Assembly: GCF_009193305.1 (NCBI RefSeq)
Contig: NZ_WBVS01000001.1
Span: 1 to 64,000 of the forward strand
Length of the DNA stretch: 64,000 nucleotides
Direction: 5' to 3'
Source: Bifidobacterium cebidarum
GTDB lineage: Bacteria; Actinomycetota; Actinomycetes; Actinomycetales; Bifidobacteriaceae
Part shown: one piece after another, positions 18,378 to 27,921 of the stretch
How positions within the stretch are numbered: the stretch's first letter is position 1
Layout: each line of letters starts with the position of its first letter
Made by a program: the position numbers and the translations under genes
The notes under the pieces: model-generated
The model's database searches: none
What the model was told of the DNA's origin: nothing
What the model saw: the letters and a program-made list of their open reading frames with translations, nothing else

Positions 18378-19216
18378 CAGGCATCCTCCCCCTCATCTGG
18401 AGTGGGTGGGTTGTAGCGCACGTCCGGCGTGTAGTTGGTTCCCTTGGTGTTGTCGCTGATGGCGTTCTCCCAGGAACCATCCTGAATCATATCCACGATG
18501 GCGTTGTTGATCTTCGTGGCGAACTGTGTGTCACCCTTCTTGATGCCCACGCCATAATACTCCTGCGTGAACGGCTTGCCGACCACGCGAAGCTTGCCGC
18601 GGGAAGCGGAGGCGAGACCCGCAAGAATGATGTCGTCGGTGGTCACCGCGTCCACGATGCCGGAGAACAGTGCGGTGGCGCATTCGGCATAACCGGGCTG
18701 CTCCATAAGCTGCACTTCGGAAGCGAACTTCTCCTTGACGGTTGCGGCGGAGGTCGAACCGGTCACCGAGCACAGCCGCTTGCCGTTCAAGTCTTCCGGG
18801 CCGTTGATGGACTGGTCGTCCTTGCGAACCAGAAGATCCTGACCGGCCACGAAATACGGGCCGGCGAAGGAGACGGCCTTCTTACGCTCGTCCGTAATGG
18901 AATAGGTGGCGAGAATCATGTCCACATCACCGTTCTGCAGCATGGCCTCACGCTGCTTGGAAGGGGCTTCCTTCCAGATGATCTCATCTTCGGAGTAGCC
19001 GAGTTTCTTGGCGATGTACTTGGCCACATCCACGTCGAAGCCCACATAGGTGCCGGACTTCTTGAAGCCCAGGCCCGGCTGGTCGAATTTGATGCCGATG
19101 CGGATCTTGCCGGCTTCGTCCTGTCCGCATGCCGCAAGCGACATGGTGCAGGCCAAAGCGCAGGCGGCCGCGATGATGCGACCCGCCGTACGTTTGAATC
19201 GTTTGCTCAATGTCAT
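18377..19216 (-). CDS. gluB: Glutamate-type ABC transporter substrate-binding lipoprotein GluB
   Basis: This 279-residue family 3 solute-binding protein has a lipoprotein signal ending SLAAC (Cys30). Family motifs are GFDVDVAKYIAKKLG, DMILATYSITDERKK and SFAGPYFVAGQDLLV. These resemble glutamate/aspartate binding proteins of actinobacteria. It is tethered outside the membrane and hands an acidic amino acid to GluCD. The ATG at 19216 follows GAGGGGGC at good distance and lies 14 bp after gluA. Glutamate specificity is inferred from gene order and similarity to corynebacterial gluABCD. Confidence 0.88.
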   Translation of the reverse strand: MTLSKRFKRTAGRIIAAACALACTMSLAACGQDEAGKIRIGIKFDQPGLGFKKSGTYVGFDVDVAKYIAKKLGYSEDEIIWKEAPSKQREAMLQNGDVDMILATYSITDERKKAVSFAGPYFVAGQDLLVRKDDQSINGPEDLNGKRLCSVTGSTSAATVKEKFASEVQLMEQPGYAECATALFSGIVDAVTTDDIILAGLASASRGKLRVVGKPFTQEYYGVGIKKGDTQFATKINNAIVDMIQDGSWENAISDNTKGTNYTPDVRYNPPTPDEGEDA

Positions 19217-19230
19217 ACGTGCCCCCTCGT

Positions 19231-20031
19231 TCAGTGGGTGAGGATCTTCGAGAGGAAGTCCTTGGCACGATCGGTCTGCGGATGCTCGAAGAACTCGTCC
19301 GGAGTGTTTTCCTCGAGAATCTGGCCGTTGGCCATGAACACGATACGGTCGGCGGCCTTGCGCGCGAAGCCCATCTCGTGGGTCACGCAGATCATCGTCA
19401 TGCCTTCATGGGCGAGCTCGACCATCACGTCAAGGACCTCGTTGACCATTTCCGGATCAAGTGCGGAGGTCGGCTCGTCGAACAGCATGACCTTTGGGCG
19501 CATCGCGAGAGCGCGGGCGATGGCCACACGCTGCTGCTGGCCGCCGGAAAGCTGGGACGGCATCTTGTTGGCCTGGCTGGCCACGCCGACGCGGTCGAGC
19601 AGATCCATGGCGAGCTGCTCGGCTTCCTTCTTGTCCATGTGGCGTACCTTGATCGGAGCGAGCGTTACGTTTTCGAGAATGGTCTTGTTGGCGAACAGGT
19701 TGAAGGACTGGAACACCATGCCCACTTCAGCGCGCAGGCTGGCGAGTTCCTTGCCCTCCTGGGGCAGCGGCTTGCCGTCAATGCGGATGTCGCCGGAGTC
19801 AATGGTTTCCAGACGGTTGATGGTGCGGCACATCGTGGACTTGCCGGAGCCGGAAGGACCGACGACCACGAGCACCTCGCCCTTGGTCACGGTGAGATTA
19901 ATGTCTTTCAGAACATGGAGGTCGCCGAAGTGCTTCTCCACGTGGGTCAGTTCGACCAGCGGTCGTCCTGCGGGTTCATTGCCCGGCACCAGCGGTGCCA
20001 CTGAGCGCTTTTCTTCTTGTTTCTCTGACAT
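19231..20031 (-). CDS. gluA: Glutamate-type ABC transporter ATP-binding protein GluA
   Basis: This 266-residue ATPase energises amino-acid uptake. It has Walker [11 protein letters not shown]-loop VFQSFNLF, signature [15 protein letters not shown] and Walker [15 protein letters not shown]. An extension of about 28 residues rich in Glu, Lys and Pro precedes the ABC domain. The ATG at 20031 has no Shine-Dalgarno but follows a TATACT -10 element by eight bases, so the message is probably leaderless. It is the first gene of gluABCD. Confidence 0.92.
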   Translation of the reverse strand: MSEKQEEKRSVAPLVPGNEPAGRPLVELTHVEKHFGDLHVLKDINLTVTKGEVLVVVGPSGSGKSTMCRTINRLETIDSGDIRIDGKPLPQEGKELASLRAEVGMVFQSFNLFANKTILENVTLAPIKVRHMDKKEAEQLAMDLLDRVGVASQANKMPSQLSGGQQQRVAIARALAMRPKVMLFDEPTSALDPEMVNEVLDVMVELAHEGMTMICVTHEMGFARKAADRIVFMANGQILEENTPDEFFEHPQTDRAKDFLSKILTH

Positions 20032-20039
20032 AAGCGGTC

Positions 20040-20071
20040 AGTATAACGGCACTGTGTTACCGGAATAACAC
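20040..20071 (-). promoter_or_regulatory. gluA promoter with inverted-repeat operator
   Basis: The -10 element TATACT reads on the minus strand at 20040-20045, eight bases from the gluA ATG. An inverted repeat GTGTTA-N6-TAACAC at 20054-20071 covers the -35 position. Its placement fits a repressor that controls amino-acid uptake. The factor is not identified; nitrogen regulators are an obvious class to test. Confidence 0.55.
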
Positions 20072-20145
20072 TTGCCGGACGATAAGCGTTCATAATATGA
20101 GATAAAAACTATCACCGGCGCGGCAGCAGCAATCGTGAACGCTCA

Positions 20146-20192
20146 CATCGATATTACAGCGGATACGTCATACCCAACCGTGAATATCGATG
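20146..20192. other. Inverted repeat in the gluA-ybaK gap
   Basis: Ten-base arms CATCGATATT (20146-20155) and AATATCGATG (20183-20192) are separated by 27 bases. The position is just past the stop of the YbaK-like gene and about 115 bp upstream of gluA, so it may end ybaK transcription. The loop is large and no T-run is seen, so function is uncertain. The rest of the gap (20072-20145) shows nothing further. Confidence 0.35.
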
Positions 20193-20230
20193 GCGACGAT
20201 GGCAATCGTCAGCGAAGAGTCCCCCTTGCC

Positions 20231-20782
20231 TCATCCACGTGGCTTGCCTAGCGCAGAGACAAATCGCACACCTGGGATATCAGCGAAAATCGAGCCATCC
20301 ACCACCAGTTTGGATGGGCGGACGCCGGAACCCAGGTACAGCTTCGGGATCGAAAGGATATGCTGGTCGACAAGCAGCGGCCAACCATCCGGCAAACCGA
20401 TTGGAGACATGCCGCCGGATTCCATGCCGGTCGCCTCCACTGCCGCATCAATCGGCGCGAAACTCACCTTGGAAACCTCAAGCGTGTGCTTGACCACGCC
20501 ATTCAGGTCCGCACGGGTATCGGCGGTAACGAATGCGGCCGCGAATTGCGGCGGCGCCTTGCGGGTCTTATGGGTGTGGACCACTACCACATTGCCGGTG
20601 ATTTCGAACGGGATGTCATATTTCGGGCACCACAGGTCGGTGTCCGACTCCTCATCGGTGTTGATGGTCACACCGAGGATCTTCTCCTCAGGCACGCCGG
20701 CCGCCACCAGTGCATTCAGCTTGTCGAACACCGGCTTGGCCAGCAGACCCCCGTCATGCCAGTCCAGAATCTCCAACGTCAT
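20231..20782 (-). CDS. YbaK/ProXp-type aminoacyl-tRNA deacylase
   Basis: This 183-residue protein has the YbaK / aminoacyl-tRNA-synthetase-associated domain. Recognisable parts are AAAFVTADTRADLNGVVK, VEATGMESGGMSPIGLP and GSGVRPSKLVVDG. Such free-standing domains remove wrongly attached amino acids from tRNA, often Cys or Ala from tRNA-Pro. The start was set at the second of two close Met codons (20782) because AGGGGG lies seven bases before it but only one base before the first. It is a single gene between the aspS terminator region and the glu operon. The exact tRNA substrate is unknown. Confidence 0.8.
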   Translation of the reverse strand: MTLEILDWHDGGLLAKPVFDKLNALVAAGVPEEKILGVTINTDEESDTDLWCPKYDIPFEITGNVVVVHTHKTRKAPPQFAAAFVTADTRADLNGVVKHTLEVSKVSFAPIDAAVEATGMESGGMSPIGLPDGWPLLVDQHILSIPKLYLGSGVRPSKLVVDGSIFADIPGVRFVSALGKPRG

Positions 20783-20819
20783 AGCCATGCCCCCTCATTA
20801 TGCGAATGAACGGGGCCCA

Positions 20820-20868
20820 GAATAGCGAAAGCGCCAGCAGCACATGCCACTGGCGCTATTCGCATTAG
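20820..20868 (-). terminator. Hairpin between aspS and the YbaK-like gene
   Basis: A nested stem (GAATAGCG with CGCTATTC, and GCGCCAG with CTGGCGC) surrounds a 12-base loop. It lies between aspS and the downstream YbaK-like gene on the minus strand and may end the hisS-aspS transcript. A T-run is weak. Confidence 0.5.
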
Positions 20869-20910
20869 CTATGAAGCGTTATTATTTTCACGCGTTTTCA
20901 CAGGAAAACG

Positions 20911-20999
20911 GAATAATGCGTGCGGTAGCAAGGCGCACCGAGGGAAGGCGTACGAAGGTACGTCGACCGAGGAGCAACGCAGCTAACGCTCCATTATTC
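20911..20999. repeat. 89-bp imperfect palindrome directly downstream of aspS
   Basis: The ends are GAATAATG (20911-20918) and CATTATTC (20992-20999). A central hairpin CGTAC-GAAG-GTACG sits at 20949-20962. Both share the same centre near 20955, and the region between has partial symmetry and two copies of ACCGAGG. It begins four bases after the aspS stop on the minus strand. It looks like a structured intergenic element or 3'-UTR hairpin; no coding is visible. Confidence 0.5.
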
Positions 21000-21003
21000 A
21001 GTT

Positions 21004-22797
<1,794 letters not shown>

Positions 22798-22832
22798 TGT
22801 CTTATTTCTCCTCGATTTTTCGCGCGAATTCG

Positions 22833-24230
22833 TCAGATTTCGACGGTTTGCTGGGCAACCACAGTATCCGGCTCCCAAGACGTGCAATCAGCGGCAACCT
22901 GCTCGCCGGTGACGATGTTCTTGACCTCATCACCCGCGGCTTCGCCGTTCTCGCCGTCGGCGGCGCTGGCCGGGAACCACACATAAGGGATACCGAGCTT
23001 GTCCGCATACTTGATCTGCTTGCCGAGCTTGGCCGCGGTAGGTGCCACATCGGTGGCGATGCCACGGGCACGCAGCTGGGCGGCGATGCGGTTGGCAGCC
23101 GGACGATCTTCCTCGTTCCACACAGCCACGAGCACGGCAGCCGGGGAAACACGGTTGGCGTGGGCGCCCGCGGTGTGCAGCATGTAGCTCACCAGTCGGC
23201 TCAGACCGATGGACAGGCCCACACCCGGGTACTTGCGGTTGCCCTGGGAGGCCAGATTGTCGTAACGGCCACCGGAGCAGATGGAACCGAGGGATGCAGC
23301 ACCGTCAAGGAAGGTCTCGTACACGGAACCGGTGTAGTAATCCAGACCACGCGCGATCTTCAGGTCGGCAATGACCGAGCCTGGGCGAATCACAGCGGCT
23401 TCGTCCACAATCATGGCCAGCGTATCGAGGCCCTGACGAGCCAGCGCATATGCGTCGCTCTCCTGCGCGATGCCATGCTCGGCGCACAGCGCGTCGAACT
23501 TTTCAGCCAGTTCCTTGCCATCCGCCGCGGTCAGCTCGGCGAGTTCGAGGCAGGCGCGTGCCTGTGCCTCGGTGGCACCACAGCTTTCGGTGAGCAGTCG
23601 GGCCACTTCGTCAGCGCCGATCTTGTCGAGCTTGTCGATCTCGCGCAGCACACCTTCGATATCCGTCAGGCCAAGACCACGGTAGAAACCTTCGGACAGC
23701 TTGCGGTTGTTGGCATGCACGGTAGCCTTCGGAAGTCCATAAGCACGCAACTCCTCCAGCGCGGAAACCATGACCAGCGGCAGTTCGACTTCGTAGTGGT
23801 CCGGCAGCTCGCCGGCACCGATCACGTCGATATCGGCCTGCACGAACTCTCGGAAACGACCCTCCTGCGGACGCTCGCCACGCCAGACCTTCTGAATCTG
23901 CCAACGCTTGAACGGGAAGGCCAGCGCGCCCGAATGCTCGACCACATACCGGCTCAGCGGCACGGTCAGATCGAAATGCAGACCCAGACGCTCCTCGATG
24001 GGAGTGTCGGATTCATGACCGACCTCCTGCAGACGGCTCAGCAGGTAGATCTCCTTGCTGGTCTCGCCCTTTTTCAGCAGGGAAGCGCCAGTTTCCACCG
24101 CTCTGGTCTCAATGCCGATGAAGCCATTGAGCTCAAAAACCTTGCGAAGCGTGTCGATAACACGCTGCTCCACAACACGTTCGGAGGGGAGCCACTCCGG
24201 GAATCCTGATATTGATGCACCTTTAGCCAC
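22833..24230 (-). CDS. hisS: Histidyl-tRNA synthetase
   Basis: This 465-residue class II synthetase begins at GTG (24230) with [15 protein letters not shown]. HisRS motifs include [32 protein letters not shown], and [15 protein letters not shown] with the histidine-specific LDYYTG. The C-terminal anticodon-binding domain follows. It is slightly longer than the usual 420 residues. The GTG was chosen because residues before it lack conservation, and a TATATT -10 element lies only six bases upstream, leaving no room for a ribosome-binding site. This points to a leaderless message. aspS follows in the same operon. Confidence 0.92.
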   Translation of the reverse strand: MAKGASISGFPEWLPSERVVEQRVIDTLRKVFELNGFIGIETRAVETGASLLKKGETSKEIYLLSRLQEVGHESDTPIEERLGLHFDLTVPLSRYVVEHSGALAFPFKRWQIQKVWRGERPQEGRFREFVQADIDVIGAGELPDHYEVELPLVMVSALEELRAYGLPKATVHANNRKLSEGFYRGLGLTDIEGVLREIDKLDKIGADEVARLLTESCGATEAQARACLELAELTAADGKELAEKFDALCAEHGIAQESDAYALARQGLDTLAMIVDEAAVIRPGSVIADLKIARGLDYYTGSVYETFLDGAASLGSICSGGRYDNLASQGNRKYPGVGLSIGLSRLVSYMLHTAGAHANRVSPAAVLVAVWNEEDRPAANRIAAQLRARGIATDVAPTAAKLGKQIKYADKLGIPYVWFPASAADGENGEAAGDEVKNIVTGEQVAADCTSWEPDTVVAQQTVEI

Positions 24231-24236
24231 GAAATC

Positions 24237-24242
24237 AATATA
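24237..24242 (-). promoter_or_regulatory. hisS -10 element placed for a leaderless start
   Basis: TATATT on the minus strand ends six bases before the GTG start codon of hisS, so transcription should begin at or next to the start codon. No Shine-Dalgarno is present. A TTGACG lies upstream, but at a short 14-bp spacing. Confidence 0.5.
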
Positions 24243-24328
24243 ATAGGTGAGGGTTGCGTCAAGCCATGCCATTTTCCGGTATGCGAGGCGCTTCCACTCA
24301 CTCACACTACGCTTGTAAGGAGCTGGCC

Positions 24329-25771
24329 ATGGCCGACGAGACTGTCACCGAAACCGAAAACACCGCTGCAACCGAAGAGCAGGCAACGACACCCGCACCC
24401 GCGGTCAGCGAGGCTAAGCCGACTCCCGCTTCGATGCCGAAGCCGCACGCCCCCTCCCCCGCCGCATTCGCCAAGAAGACCCCGGCCAAGCAGCACGCCG
24501 CCGCCCCGACCTCCACCGCCGCTTATTCCGAGGATGATGTCAAGGCTGCCGAAGCCTTTGGCCGCGTGGACGAGAACGGCACCGTGTTCGTGAAGGACGG
24601 CGAGACCGAGCGCGAGGTCGGTCAGTTCCCGGATGCTTCCAAGGAAGAGGCACTGGCACTGTACGCCCGCCGTTTCCTGGATTTGAAGGCCAAGCTTGAT
24701 CTGCTGGCCGGCCGTCTGAATTCCCCGAGCGTCAAGGCTCGTGAAATCGATGAGTCCCTGAAGCTCTTGGGCGAAGAAACCAATGAGCCGGCCGTGGTGG
24801 GCGATATCGCCGCGCTGAAGGCCCAGTTCGAGGAGCTCAAGGCCGCCGGCGAAGCCAAGAAGGCCGCTTTGGCCGAGGCCCGCAAGGCAGCCATTGCCAA
24901 GGCCGTCGCCGAGCGCACCGCCATCGTGGAGAAGGCCGAAGCCCTGGCCGCATCCTTGGGTGACAACACCAACTGGCGCTCCACCGCCGACAAGTTCCGC
25001 AACCTGTTCGACGAGTGGCAGAACCACCAGCGCACCACCATCCGCATCGACAAGCCGGAGGCCGAAGCCCTGTGGAAGCGCTTCTCCGCTGCCCGCACCA
25101 CCTTCAACCAGGCTCGCCGCAAGTGGGCCCAGGCCCGCGACAACGAGCGTAACCACGCCAAGGAAGTCAAGGAAGCCATCATCGCCGAGGCCAACGAGCT
25201 GAAGGATTCCACCGCCTGGGGCGAGACCTCCCGCAAGTTCAACGATCTGATGGATCGTTGGAAGAAGGCCGGTCGCGCAGGCCGTACCGAGGACGACGAG
25301 CTGTGGGGCAAGTTCCGCGAGGCCGCTGACGCCTTCTTCAACGCCCGTCAGGCCGATCGTGACCAGATGAACACCGCCGAGAAGGAGAATCTGGCCAAGA
25401 AGGAAGAGCTGCTGGTCAAGGCCGAGGCTCTGGTGCCGGTCAAGACCGACGCCGAAGCCAAGAAGGCACGTCAGGAGCTGGCCAAGATTCAGGAAGAGTG
25501 GGATCAGATCGGCTACGTGCCGCGCGAGGATATGCGTCGCATCGAGAACCGTCTGGACGCTGTGGACAAGCAGATCAAGTCCGTTGAGGATGCCGCTTGG
25601 AAGCAGTCCGATCCGGAGGCTGATGCCCGCAAGTCCAGCTTCGAAGAGCAGCTGAACGCTCAGCTCGCCGAGCTCGACGCCAAGATCGCCGCTGAGTCCG
25701 ATCCGAAGAAGAAAGCCAAGCTTGAGGCTGAGAAGGCCACCAAGGAACAGTGGCTGAACGCCATTAAGTAA
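24329..25771 (+). CDS. DUF349-family coiled-coil protein
   Basis: This 480-residue acidic protein has an Ala/Pro/Thr-rich disordered N-terminus of about 70 residues. Repeated helical units follow, each with a Trp and a charged linker, such as DNTNWRSTADKFRNLFDEW, TAWGETSRKFNDLMDRWKK and LAKIQEEWDQIGYVPRED. These match the DUF349 repeat. The C-terminus is a long coiled coil. The role is unknown in actinobacteria. The ATG at 24329 follows TAAGGAGC. It is divergent from hisS, and a strong terminator lies 33 bp beyond the stop, so it is monocistronic. Confidence 0.88.
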   Translation: MADETVTETENTAATEEQATTPAPAVSEAKPTPASMPKPHAPSPAAFAKKTPAKQHAAAPTSTAAYSEDDVKAAEAFGRVDENGTVFVKDGETEREVGQFPDASKEEALALYARRFLDLKAKLDLLAGRLNSPSVKAREIDESLKLLGEETNEPAVVGDIAALKAQFEELKAAGEAKKAALAEARKAAIAKAVAERTAIVEKAEALAASLGDNTNWRSTADKFRNLFDEWQNHQRTTIRIDKPEAEALWKRFSAARTTFNQARRKWAQARDNERNHAKEVKEAIIAEANELKDSTAWGETSRKFNDLMDRWKKAGRAGRTEDDELWGKFREAADAFFNARQADRDQMNTAEKENLAKKEELLVKAEALVPVKTDAEAKKARQELAKIQEEWDQIGYVPREDMRRIENRLDAVDKQIKSVEDAAWKQSDPEADARKSSFEEQLNAQLAELDAKIAAESDPKKKAKLEAEKATKEQWLNAIK

Positions 25772-25804
25772 TCTTTCCCAGGATTCAATAGCGTCGCAAC
25801 GCGA

Positions 25805-25838
25805 ATGATGCCCGTCAGAGTGATCTGGCGGGCATCAT
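25805..25838 (+). terminator. Terminator of the DUF349 gene
   Basis: Fourteen-base arms (25805-25818 and 25825-25838, one G-T pair) flank a six-base loop, followed by CGTTATC. It lies between the DUF349 gene and the convergent nucleotidase gene. Confidence 0.75.
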
Positions 25839-25895
25839 CGTTATCGGTGGTTTGTATCAGGAGATTGCGCCCCCTACACAAGGCCTGGTTCCCAT

Positions 25896-27674
25896 CTAGG
25901 CCTTCATACCGGTTTGCGGCACCTTCGCCGGAGCGAGCGCGGGATGCGTGGCCAGATACTGCTTCAACGGTTCGCTATATGACATGTTCAGTTCGCCATA
26001 ATTCGTTCCCGCACGGAAGGCATGGTAATCATCGCCGCCCTGGAGCAGATAGGAATTCGACGCGATAATCACCAGTTCATCATCAGCGACTGGCCTACCA
26101 TCAATCATCAGATCAGTAATATCAACCGCACGAGTATCGTCATCACCATCAAAGCTGGTGTTGAGCTGCGCATTATCCTCTGTTCCGGCCAGATTCCGTT
26201 CCACAAATCGATAGCTCACATTCGAGGAGATCCCAATCCAGCGACGCTTCAACTGACCGTCCTTGAATCGGAACTGCTCAGCCAATACACGCTTCACATC
26301 TTCACCGGTCAATGTTTCGTGCGCGGCTTTGAACTGCAGTGCCATCAACGAGTCCACTTCACGCACACTGACCCTGCCATTGCCATCCATGTCGAGTTTC
26401 GCAGTGCGCAGGCTGCCATCATTGGAAAAGCCAATCACCGGTAAACGCTCACCAGCATATACAGCGCGTTGAATCATAGACCTGTTGGCGTCCGCCACCA
26501 AACGGCCCACCGAATCTTCCTGACCATTTTCGATGCGTTTATCAAAGTTCGCGCCGGCGGCCAATGTGCCAACCGTTGCATCACCCACCTGAGCCGCATG
26601 TGCTTGAGCCGCAGTAAATACCTGCTGGGAGTGGTTCACCATACTTTCGCCAGTCGAGCCCGCAGACATCCATGCCGATTGGGTGGTGTGCGCATCAAGA
26701 CCTTCCACGCGAATCACGCCGGGGACCCTTGGCGATGCCTGTTCGGTGCCATTGCCAAGGTCGACATTCTCCACGGTGACTTTGGCACGACGACCGTGCC
26801 CGGTGATAATCAGATCCTGCACCGCCATCGCACGGCCAAAACTGCCAGCCTCATAGATAGGGGCTCCCCCATCCGTACGTCCGTACTTCAGTGCATGCGT
26901 GTGGCCGGTATACACCACATCCACATCCTTGCCAAGGCCCTGAGCGGCCGTGGCATCAGCGTGAATCAACGCCACCACAGCATCCGTCTTGCCGGATTGC
27001 TTGAGTTCATGGGCCACACGGTTGACGGCATCCACCGCACGCTCGTCCAGATCGGCATCCTTCGTGATTTGCGGCGTCGCCACGGATCCCAACGCATCAG
27101 TCAATGCGCCAACGAATCCGATGCGCTTGCCGTTGACCTCACGAATCGTATACTCCTTGACCCGGCTCAATTTGCCGCCTGCAGCCTTGTTACGAGCGGA
27201 TGTATTGGCGCACAGCCAATCAATGCCATTGGCCGGCGAAGCAATCCGGTTATTGAAATCAGCCACCGAACGATCGAATTCGTGATTGCCGACTGCGGAA
27301 ATCGTCAATCCCCAGGATTTTGCCATATCCAACGTCGGCTGATCCTTGGCCACTGCGGATTCATACGGAGAACCGCCGACCAAGTCTCCGGTGGACACCG
27401 GCACCATATTGCCGGGATTATGGCTGTCCGCCAGCGTAAACGCGGCAGCATTGTCCGCACCGCGCTCGATGTGTCCATGAAAATCGGTGATATCGGCGAT
27501 TGTCACCGTTCTAGTACCTGTTGCGGCATCATTCCCGGAAAAAGGAACGGTTCCCGTTGCTCCTGCAACAGCGTTAGGTACGGTAAGAAACGTAAGTACG
27601 GTCGCGATGATTACTGCCATGGCGACCTTAGGCCGCCTGCCGGTCCACTGCCGGCGATCCATGCCCTTGCTCAC
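25896..27674 (-). CDS. Secreted 5'-nucleotidase / metallophosphatase with truncated C-terminus
   Basis: This protein of about 592 residues has an arginine-rich N-region, a signal peptide (AMAVIIATVLTFLTVPNAVA) and a metallophosphoesterase domain with ADITDFHGHIE, GNHEFDRSV and GHTHALKYG. The nucleotidase C-terminal domain ends with LLQGGDDYHAFRAG. It parallels the protein at 12372-14729 but stops right after KVPQTGMKA. VPQTG resembles an LPXTG sortase motif, yet no hydrophobic helix or basic tail follows, so the enzyme should be released rather than anchored. The start is GTG at 27674 or the ATG four codons later; neither has a clear Shine-Dalgarno. Confidence 0.85.
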   Translation of the reverse strand: MSKGMDRRQWTGRRPKVAMAVIIATVLTFLTVPNAVAGATGTVPFSGNDAATGTRTVTIADITDFHGHIERGADNAAAFTLADSHNPGNMVPVSTGDLVGGSPYESAVAKDQPTLDMAKSWGLTISAVGNHEFDRSVADFNNRIASPANGIDWLCANTSARNKAAGGKLSRVKEYTIREVNGKRIGFVGALTDALGSVATPQITKDADLDERAVDAVNRVAHELKQSGKTDAVVALIHADATAAQGLGKDVDVVYTGHTHALKYGRTDGGAPIYEAGSFGRAMAVQDLIITGHGRRAKVTVENVDLGNGTEQASPRVPGVIRVEGLDAHTTQSAWMSAGSTGESMVNHSQQVFTAAQAHAAQVGDATVGTLAAGANFDKRIENGQEDSVGRLVADANRSMIQRAVYAGERLPVIGFSNDGSLRTAKLDMDGNGRVSVREVDSLMALQFKAAHETLTGEDVKRVLAEQFRFKDGQLKRRWIGISSNVSYRFVERNLAGTEDNAQLNTSFDGDDDTRAVDITDLMIDGRPVADDELVIIASNSYLLQGGDDYHAFRAGTNYGELNMSYSEPLKQYLATHPALAPAKVPQTGMKA

Positions 27675-27695
27675 ACTGTTACGCTAAGACAGCTA

Positions 27696-27723
27696 GTTGA
27701 ATGCACCTCCACGCCCATTCAAC
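27696..27723. promoter_or_regulatory. Inverted repeat upstream of the second nucleotidase
   Basis: GTTGAATG (27696-27703) and CATTCAAC (27716-27723) are perfect arms 12 bases apart. They begin 22 bases before the GTG start of the nucleotidase on the minus strand. This could be an operator or a leader hairpin. Confidence 0.35.
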
Positions 27724-27790
27724 GTCAAAGTTAACTCTTAGCGGCTTCTTTGTCTTACGCAATCAGCAACCGCGATCGCCTAAACTGGCG

Positions 27791-27893
27791 CTATGTATGC
27801 GGCACCTTGGTTCTTACGCATACATAGTGAGGGAACTGGCGACTACTGCTTCTTGCGCGGTTCGACATGCCCGGTACTCGACATGCCCGGTAC
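27791..27893 (+). other. Upstream region of the AlsS-like gene: hairpin and 16-bp tandem duplication
   Basis: An 11-bp hairpin (27791-27801 with 27817-27827, loop 15) is followed by two identical 16-bp copies starting TCGACATG at 27862-27877 and 27878-27893. A TACACT -10-like element at 27908-27913 lies eight bases before the GTG start. The second copy occupies the -35 position of that promoter. The remainder of the divergent gap shows no gene. Confidence 0.45.
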
Positions 27894-27921
27894 TCAATCC
27901 CGACTGTTACACTTCCCTAGC

